A DNA stretch of 32,628 nucleotides from Actinomycetota bacterium (GTDB taxonomy: Bacteria > Actinomycetota > Acidimicrobiia > Acidimicrobiales > Ilumatobacteraceae). Position 1 is the stretch's first letter. Each line of letters starts with the position of its first letter. The notes under the pieces are model-generated. The model was not told the DNA's origin. It did not search any database and saw only the letters and a program-made list of their open reading frames with translations. The position numbers were made by a program, and so were the translations under genes. Where the stretch lies: contig JAQCGT010000015.1 in assembly GCA_027730505.1 (NCBI GenBank), forward strand, positions 1 through 32,628, written 5' to 3'. Positions 8,585 to 16,625 of the stretch are shown here, piece by piece.

Positions 8585-10010
8585 TGGCGCCGCTCCACAG
8601 TTCGCGGATCGGTGCCTCCGGATCTTCGAGAATGTCGTCGCCGATGCGTGAGGTGAGGTCGAGCCGCTGTACCGATCGCCGCTCGTCCCACGCCGGCCAG
8701 CCGGGTTCGAGATCGGCGGTGAATGAGGCGACGGCTGTCGAGAACTCATCGGCGAGGTCGGCTCGCCGTGTGTCATCACCGGTGAAGATCTCGACCCCTT
8801 TGCGATCAAGGTTGGAGAGCGCGAAGGGAATGTCGAGAGCGTGGCAGCTACCGAGGACACCGCCGAACACGGGGGTCGGGAACGCGAACCAGTGCATGAA
8901 TGAGCGGTGACCGTGTGCTGCACGAGCATCGGCGAGATCATGGGCCGGTCTTCTGAACACCGCATCGGTGCGCATTGCCGAGAAGAGCTGGCCTACGTCA
9001 TGGTCGTCGCGCAGCGAGCGGTAGACGTCGATTGCCGATCGGGGATCTGACCAGATGGTGCCGAATCGGCGTTCCAATGTCGATTCGTCCATTCCGGTGA
9101 CGGCGGGATCGAAGGCGGTGAACAGATGCATCTCGTCTCGCGTGGTTCCGATCATCAGCGGCCGCGGATCGCGAGATGCGGCGTCGACAACCGACACCGG
9201 TACGAACGCACCATCGTCACTGGGGGAGAAGGCCGTGAGGGCGTCGTCGGTCGAACCCAGCACGATCGACTGTGCTGCGAGCAACTCGTCGACGGACAGC
9301 CGACGGAGTGCGTCGACGTCGTCCACGGCGGCGGCAGCGAGCAGTTCACCCACGGTGGCCTCCGCACGGGCCCTGTTGCGGATCTGCGGCATTGATGGGC
9401 TGAGCGCGATAGCGGCCCGGAAGAGGTTCCGCGCGTCGGGCGCCGCCATGAGGGTGATCACTGAACTTCCACCGGCTGACTCACCCATGATGGTGACGCG
9501 GTGGGGATCGCCGCCGAATGCAGCAATTTCGTCTCTGACCCACCTGAGGGCCTCGATCTGATCGCCAATGCCGAGGTTGGCATCGCCGAGGAATCCGAAG
9601 GCCCCCAGTCGATAGTTGACGGTCACGACCACGACATCGTGCAGTCGGGCCATGTTCGTGCCGTCGTACCACGGCACTGATCCGGCGCCGTTGGTGAATG
9701 CGCCGCCATGGATCCAGACGATGACCGGGTGCGGTCCGGTGTGATCGGGGGCGAAAACGTTGAGCGTCAGGCAGTTCTCGTCAGTCGGTTGGCTGCTTTC
9801 GCCGAGCAGCCGTTCCATCGTTCCGGGCACCTGTGGTGCCTGCGGTCCGTACATGGTGGCGTCGCGTCGGTTCGACCAGGTTTCACGGTCGGGCAGCGAG
9901 GCTTCGAAGCGTGCAGCGGTTGCGTAGCGGATGCCTTTGAACACTGAGACACCGTTGCGATCAAGGCCGACGAGTTCGCCGCCCGAGACCCTGACCGTCG
10001 GATCGTTCAC
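8574..10010 (-). CDS. Type B carboxylesterase/lipase family protein
   Basis: FKGIRYA, ENCLTLNVFAP, PVIVWIHGGAFTNGAG, VTIMGESAGGSSV. GTG 10010 preferred over TTG 10019 because of a TACCTT-7nt-GTG arrangement. Confidence 0.9.
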   Translation of the reverse strand: MNDPTVRVSGGELVGLDRNGVSVFKGIRYATAARFEASLPDRETWSNRRDATMYGPQAPQVPGTMERLLGESSQPTDENCLTLNVFAPDHTGPHPVIVWIHGGAFTNGAGSVPWYDGTNMARLHDVVVVTVNYRLGAFGFLGDANLGIGDQIEALRWVRDEIAAFGGDPHRVTIMGESAGGSSVITLMAAPDARNLFRAAIALSPSMPQIRNRARAEATVGELLAAAAVDDVDALRRLSVDELLAAQSIVLGSTDDALTAFSPSDDGAFVPVSVVDAASRDPRPLMIGTTRDEMHLFTAFDPAVTGMDESTLERRFGTIWSDPRSAIDVYRSLRDDHDVGQLFSAMRTDAVFRRPAHDLADARAAHGHRSFMHWFAFPTPVFGGVLGSCHALDIPFALSNLDRKGVEIFTGDDTRRADLADEFSTAVASFTADLEPGWPAWDERRSVQRLDLTSRIGDDILEDPEAPIRELWSGANAH

Positions 10011-10017
10011 CCGGGTC

Positions 10018-10027
10018 AAGGTAGCGT
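10018..10027. promoter_or_regulatory. Putative bidirectional promoter: AAGGTAGCGT, opposed -10 hexamers sharing TA
   Basis: Plus: TAGCGT, 7 nt, GTG 10035. Minus: TACCTT, 7 nt, GTG 10010. Confidence 0.55.
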
Positions 10028-10034
10028 GCCGCCC

Positions 10035-10679
10035 GTGTGGAGGCGCCGTCGGGGAATGGGGAGCGTGCCGCTGTCAGCCCGCCTCGGTCGTCGAGCAGGC
10101 GAGGTGGCTCTCGACCTGCATGACCTCATCTCCCGCTGGGCGGCGATCGGGCCCGACACGCGTCGTGGCCGGGCCTTCGGTGCGTTCGGCGAGGGAAGCA
10201 TCATCTGTTTCCCGCCCGGCACCATCATGAACGAGGGGTTCATCCGAATCGGCTCCCAGACGATGATCGGTCCCGATGTGGCTCTCTCAGCCGGCATGGT
10301 TCCCGGTCAGCAATGCCCCACCGATCCGGTCGTCAGAATTGGCGATCGCTGCCTGATCGGGCGGGGCTCTGGGATCGTCGGGCATTTCTCGATCGACATC
10401 GGCGACGACGTGTGGACCGGCCACCACGTCTACATCACCGACCAGAACCATGGGTACGACGATCTCGAGGTTCCGATTTCCTGCCAGTCGATGCCCGAGC
10501 AACCGGTTCGTATCGGTTCAGGTTCGTGGATCGGCCACGGCTCAGTGATCCTGCCCGGAGCTGACATCGGTGAACATGTGGTGATCGGCGCCAACAGTGT
10601 GGTCGCCGGCACCATTCCCGATTACACGGTTGCCGTCGGTGCTCCGGCGCGTGTGATCAAAGACATGCGCGCCGGCTGA
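10035..10679 (+). CDS. Acyltransferase with left-handed beta-helix hexapeptide repeats
   Basis: GQQCPTDPVVRIGDRCLIGRGSGIVGHFSIDIGDDVWTGHHVYITDQNHGYDD and IGSGSWIGHGSVILPGADIGEHVVIGANSVVAGTIPDYTVAVGAPARVI. Confidence 0.9.
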   Translation: MWRRRRGMGSVPLSARLGRRAGEVALDLHDLISRWAAIGPDTRRGRAFGAFGEGSIICFPPGTIMNEGFIRIGSQTMIGPDVALSAGMVPGQQCPTDPVVRIGDRCLIGRGSGIVGHFSIDIGDDVWTGHHVYITDQNHGYDDLEVPISCQSMPEQPVRIGSGSWIGHGSVILPGADIGEHVVIGANSVVAGTIPDYTVAVGAPARVIKDMRAG

Positions 10680-10684
10680 GGCTC

Positions 10685-11245
10685 TCACATACCGAGATCG
10701 AGCGGTGGACTACAGGTCGCCATCTCATTGTCAGCAGCGAACGTCGCCAGACGCTCGGAGATCGGGACCTCACTCATCGTCTCGTAGAACGGCAGGTTCT
10801 CCCCGGTGGTGCGCAATTCATCGGTGTAGCGACGCCGATCATCGATGTAAATGCGGTACTCGTCGATCCACATGGGGACGATCGCCTGGCCTTTCGCATC
10901 GGCGGGCAGGTCGGCCTCAAGCTCATCGACCATTGCGTCGACGATGTCGGTGGCGCGGTCGATGATGTCTGCTCGTTCACGGATGAGTTCCGAGCCACCC
11001 GAGTCGAGCCTTCGGTAGTCGGCGAGGAGGGATCGGTCATCTGCGTAGTCCGCGCAGATGGACTCCGCTCGCTCAGCCCATTGACGGTCCTCGAAGCGGT
11101 TGACGCCTTCTCGGGGCGACAAGAACAGGACGTAGGTCCAGAGCACGATCATGCCGACGAGAAAGGCCCCAACAGCGCTGCGGGCAAGTCGGCGGCGCCA
11201 GGCAGGAATAGTGTCGTCGGCGGTGGGGGGCGCCGTGTGGCTCAT
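10685..11245 (-). CDS. Hypothetical protein with one N-terminal TM segment and a charged extracytoplasmic domain
   Basis: Start MSHTAPPTADDTIPAWRRRLARSAVGAFLVGMIVLWTYVLFLS; minus-strand TAGCGT is 7 nt before ATG 11245. Confidence 0.7.
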   Translation of the reverse strand: MSHTAPPTADDTIPAWRRRLARSAVGAFLVGMIVLWTYVLFLSPREGVNRFEDRQWAERAESICADYADDRSLLADYRRLDSGGSELIRERADIIDRATDIVDAMVDELEADLPADAKGQAIVPMWIDEYRIYIDDRRRYTDELRTTGENLPFYETMSEVPISERLATFAADNEMATCSPPLDLGM

Positions 11246-11252
11246 GGGGCTC

Positions 11253-11258
11253 ACGCTA
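11253..11258 (-). promoter_or_regulatory. Putative -10 (TAGCGT), leaderless
   Basis: 7 nt upstream of ATG 11245 on the minus strand. Confidence 0.45.
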
Positions 11259-11279
11259 CGACGGGATTCGCGTCGTTGT

Positions 11280-11840
11280 TCATCCCTGCACGCCCACCGG
11301 TCCGACATCGACCCCGAACGGGAGTGGGCCGCCGACGGCGACTATCCGGCATCGGATCTCATCGATCGAGGACGGGAACGTCGCCGAATTGGTGCCGGTC
11401 GACCCAGCTGCCACCCTGTCGATGCTGATGGTGACCGAGCGCACAGTTCGGTCGAGCATCGGGCCCGTCACCTCAACGAAGACGGTGAACGATGCTCGTT
11501 CAGTCGACTGGTTCTCGACGGCGGCAGTCACGGCGACGGTGCCAGCGATCCATACGCACTCGGTGACGGTCGCCTCGTGAGCGACAGGGCGAGCGAACTT
11601 GGACACAGCGCTCCACAGCAGTCCAATGGGAATGGCGAGCGCCACGACGGCGACCACAACGACACCCATGACGATTCGGCGGCGACGCCGTGGCTGGCGG
11701 GTGTGTGACGGAGCGATGCCGAGCGGATCGACTCGTCTCACCCCATCGACGGCGACATCAGCGGTCCAGCGTGAACCGTCGAAGAAGCGGTGGTCGAATC
11801 GGCCCAGCGGGTCGGGGTGCCAACCGGGTTGGCTCGTCAC
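11280..11840 (-). CDS. DUF2510 domain-containing membrane-anchored protein
   Basis: PGWHPDPLGRFDHRFFDGSRWTADV (DUF2510-type), Arg-rich stretch, TM IVMGVVVVAVVALAIPIGLLW, beta-rich C-terminus. Confidence 0.8.
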   Translation of the reverse strand: MTSQPGWHPDPLGRFDHRFFDGSRWTADVAVDGVRRVDPLGIAPSHTRQPRRRRRIVMGVVVVAVVALAIPIGLLWSAVSKFARPVAHEATVTECVWIAGTVAVTAAVENQSTERASFTVFVEVTGPMLDRTVRSVTISIDRVAAGSTGTNSATFPSSIDEIRCRIVAVGGPLPFGVDVGPVGVQG

Positions 11841-11846
11841 AGCGTC

Positions 11847-11856
11847 ACGGTACCGT
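11847..11856. promoter_or_regulatory. Putative bidirectional promoter: palindrome ACGGTACCGT, opposed TACCGT -10 hexamers sharing TA
   Basis: Plus: TACCGT, 7 nt, ATG 11864. Minus: TACCGT, 6 nt, GTG 11840. Confidence 0.6.
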
Positions 11857-11863
11857 CGTTGAC

Positions 11864-12541
11864 ATGGAGATTGTGCTCGTCCGTCATGGTGAACCCGAGT
11901 GGGTCCGCAATGGTCTCGCGGTCGGAGACCCGCCTCTCACTGAACGCGGCCGGCTCCAGTCGGAACTGCTCGCTGATCGACTCGTCGACGAGCACTTCGA
12001 CGAGATCTTGGTCTCACCGCTGATTCGGGCCCGACAGACGGCGGCACCGCTCCTCGAGCGGCTTGGCCGCCCGGAGGTCATCGCACCCTGGCTCGCCGAG
12101 ATCCGTGACCCGGGCTGGGCCGGCAGCCCAGCCGAGAAGGCCGAGCAGGCCTATGCAGAGATGCGCCTTCAAGAGCCGGACGAGCGCTGGCACGGGCTCG
12201 ATGGTGGCGAGTCGGTTCGCGACTTCGTCGGAAGGATTCATCTTGGCGTCGAGATGTTCCTCGCAGAGCGCGGGGTCACCCGACACGAGCATGATCTTCC
12301 TGTCTGGACGGTTGAGCGGCCCGGCCGTCGAATCCTCCTCGTGGCGCATGCGGGCACGAACTCGGTGTCGATCGGGCATCTGCTCGGGCTTGCGCCGACA
12401 CCGTGGGAATGGGACCGATTCGTGCTCGGCCATGCCTCGGTGTCTCGGGTGGAGTCGATGTCCATTGGGCCGGTGCACTCTTTCAGCCTCGTCCGCTTGG
12501 CCGATGTAGAGCACCTGCCTCTCAATGATCGGAGCCGCTGA
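11864..12541 (+). CDS. Histidine phosphatase (phosphoglycerate mutase-like) family protein
   Basis: MEIVLVRHGEPEWV (RHG motif), SPLIRARQTAAPL, LLVAHAGTNSV. Confidence 0.92.
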   Translation: MEIVLVRHGEPEWVRNGLAVGDPPLTERGRLQSELLADRLVDEHFDEILVSPLIRARQTAAPLLERLGRPEVIAPWLAEIRDPGWAGSPAEKAEQAYAEMRLQEPDERWHGLDGGESVRDFVGRIHLGVEMFLAERGVTRHEHDLPVWTVERPGRRILLVAHAGTNSVSIGHLLGLAPTPWEWDRFVLGHASVSRVESMSIGPVHSFSLVRLADVEHLPLNDRSR

Positions 12542-12560
12542 CCCGGTCCGGCGCAACAAC

Positions 12561-12566
12561 TACGGT
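12561..12566 (+). promoter_or_regulatory. Putative -10 (TACGGT), leaderless, for the ALDH gene
   Basis: 6 nt before ATG 12573. Confidence 0.5.
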
Positions 12567-12572
12567 CTCGGT

Positions 12573-14057
12573 ATGGACAACGCAACGTCCCGAGATACAC
12601 CGGGCATTGGACACCGCCAGATGTTCATCGGCGGCTCCTGGGTCGACGCTCTCGACGGTGGCCGTTTCGTCACCGTCAATCCGGCCACCGGCGCCGAGAT
12701 TGGTTCGGTGCCGCGTGGACGTGCCGCTGACGTCGATCGGGCGGTGGCAGCGGCTCGCAATGCCTTCGACTCCGGACGTTGGGGCCAGTCGGTCGCCGAG
12801 CGCGATCGGGCCCGGGTGCTCTTCCGGATGGCGGATCTCGTGCGGGAGCGCCGAGATGATCTGGCTCGCCTCGAGGTGCTCGACTGCGGCAAGCCGATCG
12901 GTGACGCCGAGGCTGACATCGACGAAGTGGCGTTCATGTTCGAGTACTACGCCGGTTGGGCGACGAAGATCATGGGCGACATTCCTCCGGTTGGTCCCGA
13001 TGCGATGAGCCTCGTCGTGAAGGAGCCGGTCGGGGTGTGCGGCCTGATCGTCCCGTGGAACTACCCGATGCTGATGGCTGCCCAGAAGGTGGCGCCTGCG
13101 CTGGCGGCAGGGTGCACCGTGGTGCTCAAGCCCGCCGAGCAGACGCCATTGAGCGCTTTGGTGATGGCCGAGATTGCAGCCGAGGCTGGTGTGCCTGACG
13201 CTGTATTCAACGTGGTGACCGGTGTTGGCGTGGAGGCGGGTGAACCGATGCTCACCGACCCGAGGGTCGACAAGATCTCGTTCACCGGTTCGCTCGCCGT
13301 CGGCCGGCACATCCAACGCACATGCGCAGACGATCTGAAGCGGGTGACGCTCGAACTCGGCGGTAAGAGTCCCAATATCGTGTTCGCCGATGCGCCGATG
13401 CCCGAGGCCGTGTCGGGGAGCTGTCTGGGCGTGTTCGGGAATCAAGGCGAGGTCTGCTCAGCCGGTTCGAGGGTGCTTGTTCAGCGCTCGATTCATGACG
13501 AATTCGTCGCCGCCATGGTCGCGGAGACCGAGGCGATCCGGCTTGGCTCCGGGCTCGACCGCTCGGTGACGATGGGCCCGTTGGTGTCGGCAGCACAGAT
13601 GGAGAGGGTGAACGGCTTCATCGACTCGGCGCCTGCTGACGGCGCCCGTCTCGTTCATGCCGGACGTCGGCCGGATGATCCGGTGCTGGCCGGCGGCTTC
13701 TTTGTGCCCCCAATGATCTTTGCGGTGGATGATCAGCGACCCCGGATCGCCCGTGAGGAGATATTCGGTCCAGTCATGACGGTCATCCCGTTCGACGACG
13801 AGGCCGAGGCCATTCGACTCGCCCATGACACCGAATACGGCCTCGCTGCCGCAATCTGGACGACCGACATCTCCCGAGCGATGCGCACGGCACGGGCTCT
13901 GAGGGCAGGCGTCGTCTGGGTGAACGATTCCCAACCGGCGCCGAGCGAGGCGATGTGGGGCGGATACAAGCAGAGCGGGGTCGGTCGCGAACTCGGTCCC
14001 TATGCGCTCGATGCGTATCTCGAGTCGAAGCAGATTTACATCAACCTCGGGGGTTGA
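12573..14057 (+). CDS. NAD(P)-dependent aldehyde dehydrogenase (betaine-aldehyde dehydrogenase-like)
   Basis: PVGVCGLIVPWNYP, VTLELGGKSPNIVFADA, FGNQGEVCSAGSRVLVQ, EEIFGPVMTVIPF. Confidence 0.93.
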   Translation: MDNATSRDTPGIGHRQMFIGGSWVDALDGGRFVTVNPATGAEIGSVPRGRAADVDRAVAAARNAFDSGRWGQSVAERDRARVLFRMADLVRERRDDLARLEVLDCGKPIGDAEADIDEVAFMFEYYAGWATKIMGDIPPVGPDAMSLVVKEPVGVCGLIVPWNYPMLMAAQKVAPALAAGCTVVLKPAEQTPLSALVMAEIAAEAGVPDAVFNVVTGVGVEAGEPMLTDPRVDKISFTGSLAVGRHIQRTCADDLKRVTLELGGKSPNIVFADAPMPEAVSGSCLGVFGNQGEVCSAGSRVLVQRSIHDEFVAAMVAETEAIRLGSGLDRSVTMGPLVSAAQMERVNGFIDSAPADGARLVHAGRRPDDPVLAGGFFVPPMIFAVDDQRPRIAREEIFGPVMTVIPFDDEAEAIRLAHDTEYGLAAAIWTTDISRAMRTARALRAGVVWVNDSQPAPSEAMWGGYKQSGVGRELGPYALDAYLESKQIYINLGG

Positions 14058-14071
14058 GCAGAGCGCACGCC

Positions 14072-14077
14072 TAACAT
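14072..14077 (+). promoter_or_regulatory. Putative -10 (TAACAT), leaderless, for ctaA
   Basis: 6 nt before ATG 14084. Confidence 0.5.
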
Positions 14078-14083
14078 CGGCCC

Positions 14084-14992
14084 ATGCGTCCGAGTGCCTC
14101 GACCTATCGGCGGATCTCGATCGGGGCACTGATTGCACTCAGCGTGATCATCGTGACGGGCGCCGCTGTTCGGCTGACGAACAGTGGGCTCGGCTGCGAT
14201 GACTGGCCAAACTGCAACTCGGAGAAGTTGATCGATGTGTCGTCGACACACGCGGCGATCGAGCAGGTCAACCGACTCTTCACCGGGGTGGTGGTTGCTG
14301 CGGTGGCGGCCGCAGTGCTCGGCTCACACCGACGACGACCGTTCAGACGGGATCTGGTCGTCTGGTCGTGGCTGCTGGTCGTTGGCGTCGTTGCCAACGC
14401 ACTTCTCGGTGCGATCACGGTCTGGGTCGACCTGCATCCGTACGCAGTCCAGGGCCACCTCTTGTTGTCGATGGCACTCATCGCGTCCGGTGCGGTTCTG
14501 GTGCGACGCTCCGGACAGCTCGACGGCGTCCCTCGGCGCGCCTCGGTGTCACCGGTGAGTCGGTTGGCAGTCGGTCTGATCGGACTCGGCACCACCGTTG
14601 CGGTGGTCACTGGCACCGTCGTGACTGGCGCCGGGCCACATGCTGGGGATGAGAACGCCGTTCGCCTCGATGTCGCAATTCCTACTGCGGCGCGGATCCA
14701 TGGGGCCTCGGTGATGGTGACCTTGGTCGTCGCTGTCGCGCTCCTGATGCGTCTTCGTCGAGAATCCGCCGATCTCGGCGTGCTTCGCCCTGGACTCGGT
14801 CGTTGGATGTTCGTTGCGATCCTCCAGGCAGGGCTCGGATACCTGCAGTACTTCACCGGTGTGCCAGAGATCCTCGTTGGAGCGCATGTGGCAGGAGCGA
14901 CAGCGGTGTACATCGTGACGACCCAACTCTGGCTCGACACCAGCGAGCCCGAGGGCGTTCGGGTCGACGAGCGATCGCCGGTGGCGGTGTGA
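14084..14992 (+). CDS. ctaA: COX15/CtaA family heme A synthase
   Basis: Polytopic membrane protein; VRLTNSGLGCDDWPNC, HAAIEQVNRLFTG, VQGHLLLSM, VVTGAGPHAGD, RIHGASV. Confidence 0.9.
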   Translation: MRPSASTYRRISIGALIALSVIIVTGAAVRLTNSGLGCDDWPNCNSEKLIDVSSTHAAIEQVNRLFTGVVVAAVAAAVLGSHRRRPFRRDLVVWSWLLVVGVVANALLGAITVWVDLHPYAVQGHLLLSMALIASGAVLVRRSGQLDGVPRRASVSPVSRLAVGLIGLGTTVAVVTGTVVTGAGPHAGDENAVRLDVAIPTAARIHGASVMVTLVVAVALLMRLRRESADLGVLRPGLGRWMFVAILQAGLGYLQYFTGVPEILVGAHVAGATAVYIVTTQLWLDTSEPEGVRVDERSPVAV

Positions 14993-16050
14993 TGACCGAC
15001 GACCGGCTGGTGCTCGGGGTCGCTGTTCGAGGTCGGAGTTGCTCGGCCGAGGTGCGCCGAGTCGACAGCGGTGCGCTCGTCGACAGTGTCACGGTTGCAG
15101 CCGATGGCGATGGGGAGTCGTGGACCTCCGTAGTGGTTGACGCCTTGCACGCGATGACCGCTCCGAACGATCGTGTGGTGTCGGCACTGTCGTGTGTCGC
15201 ACCGGCCCAGACGGCGGTGTTGCTCGATGGCGATGGAGAGCTGCTCGGGGCGCCGGTACCTGCTGCTGATCCGTCCACGGTTCCCGATGCGGGATGGCTC
15301 TCCAGTCGCATGGACGCTGCGCGGTGGCGTGCTGCAGTCGGCTCAGTGCCGCACTATCGCTGGACCCTGTCGGCGTTGTCACTGCTACATCGTTGCGACC
15401 CAGACCGCTGGGCGGCGATGGCGCAAGTGGCCACACCAGCCGAGTTTCTCGGTTGGCGACTGACCGGCGTGTTCGCAACCGAACCGGGCGACGCTTCTTC
15501 AACCGGATGTTGGTCAGCCGACGGGCGTGCCCCGGCCTGGGATGTGCTGGCAATTGTCGATGCGGATCGTGACTGGTCGACAGCGTTCGCTCCGAGCGTC
15601 GACACCTGTGCGGTGATCGGAAGTTGGCACAGCATCCCGGTGATCGTCGGGACCAATGAGCTCTCGGCAGCTGTGTTGGCGGCTGACCCGGACATTGGTG
15701 ACGTCGTCGTGCTCGAAGGCCACGACCAAGCTGTGATCGTCGTTCTCGATGCAGCAGGCGAGTCAGCCGATCTCTTGGTCGCGTCAGATGGTCTCGGGCG
15801 TCGATTCGGCGTGGTGCACCCCACGATCGATCTCGGTCAAGGGCTTCCTGTCGATGTGGTCCCTGACGGTGTGATGACCTCTGGACGGGTCCTGTGGGTC
15901 GGCGATGGGGGACTGATCACGCCAGAGACAGGGGAGCGCAGTCCGTTGTCACTTGCGGCGGCCGGATCTGCTCGTGCGGCCGCCGGTCTGTTGGGTGATA
16001 CACCGACGACGGTCGTAGGGCGGTGGGCAGGCGCATCGGTAGTGCCATGA
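14992..16050 (+). CDS. FGGY (carbohydrate kinase)-like protein, short and probably degenerate
   Basis: ATPAEFLGWRLTGVFATEPGDASSTGCW matches the FGGY kinase signature region; PVIVGTNELSAAVLA and LSLAAAGSARAAAGLLG fit FGGY C-terminal layout. Only ~352 aa, with an atypical N-terminus. Confidence 0.65.
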   Translation: MTDDRLVLGVAVRGRSCSAEVRRVDSGALVDSVTVAADGDGESWTSVVVDALHAMTAPNDRVVSALSCVAPAQTAVLLDGDGELLGAPVPAADPSTVPDAGWLSSRMDAARWRAAVGSVPHYRWTLSALSLLHRCDPDRWAAMAQVATPAEFLGWRLTGVFATEPGDASSTGCWSADGRAPAWDVLAIVDADRDWSTAFAPSVDTCAVIGSWHSIPVIVGTNELSAAVLAADPDIGDVVVLEGHDQAVIVVLDAAGESADLLVASDGLGRRFGVVHPTIDLGQGLPVDVVPDGVMTSGRVLWVGDGGLITPETGERSPLSLAAAGSARAAAGLLGDTPTTVVGRWAGASVVP

Positions 16051-16625
16051 GGCGGCGACGTCCTTACGACCCAGATCCCTTCGAGGTGCTTGGACTCGAC
16101 CGCCGGATCGCGACCCGGGCCGACATCGTGGCGGCGAGACGCCGTCTGGCGCGTGAGTTACATCCCGACCGCAACGGTGGTGATTCTGACCGGATGGTCC
16201 GCGTGAATCGCGCCGCTGACGCCGCACTCGAAAGTCTCTCAATCATCGATCAGGCGCCTCCGAGAGCAGACTCGAACGCCCGACGCGCCGGGGCGGAACC
16301 GCCACGTCACGTGCGGCGGGATCACCCGTCGTTCACCATTGACGTGTTGCCGGCAGAAGCATTCGAGGCTCTGCTCATCGTCACTGGCTGGATCGGCCAA
16401 CTGGCCGATGAGGATCCCCCGTATCGGCTCGAAACCGTGCTCGATGGGGGTCTGTGGTGCGCCCTCGAGTTGGTGCCCGACGCAGCAGCGACGACGGTGT
16501 CAGTGGCGGTTGACGTCGCCGAGGGGGACTCGGTCGATGTGGAGAGCATCCGCGATCAGTGGGTGTGGGCGCTCAACCTTCTCGACTGGGAGGTTCTGGA
16601 CCCCGCCCAGCCGCGGCCTTGGTGA
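16047..16625 (+). CDS. J-domain (DnaJ-like) protein with uncharacterised C-terminal domain
   Basis: DPFEVLGLDRRIATRADIVAARRRLARELHPDRNGGDSDRMVRVNRAADAAL (HPD motif). ATGA overlap with the upstream gene. Confidence 0.82.
   Translation: MRRRRPYDPDPFEVLGLDRRIATRADIVAARRRLARELHPDRNGGDSDRMVRVNRAADAALESLSIIDQAPPRADSNARRAGAEPPRHVRRDHPSFTIDVLPAEAFEALLIVTGWIGQLADEDPPYRLETVLDGGLWCALELVPDAAATTVSVAVDVAEGDSVDVESIRDQWVWALNLLDWEVLDPAQPRPW

Noticed and set aside
11819-11833. Inverted repeat GCCAACC-G-GGTTGGC in the first codons of the DUF2510 gene
   Set aside because: A 7-bp arm repeat is expected by chance about twice in 32 kb and it encodes the DUF2510 PGW motif; no independent support for an operator.
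12522-13445. 307-aa minus-strand ORF antisense to ALDH
   Set aside because: Shadow ORF of the strongly supported aldehyde dehydrogenase.
14104-15150. 348-aa minus-strand ORF antisense to ctaA
   Set aside because: Thr/Arg/Ser/Pro-rich shadow; ctaA on the plus strand has clear motifs and hydrophobicity.
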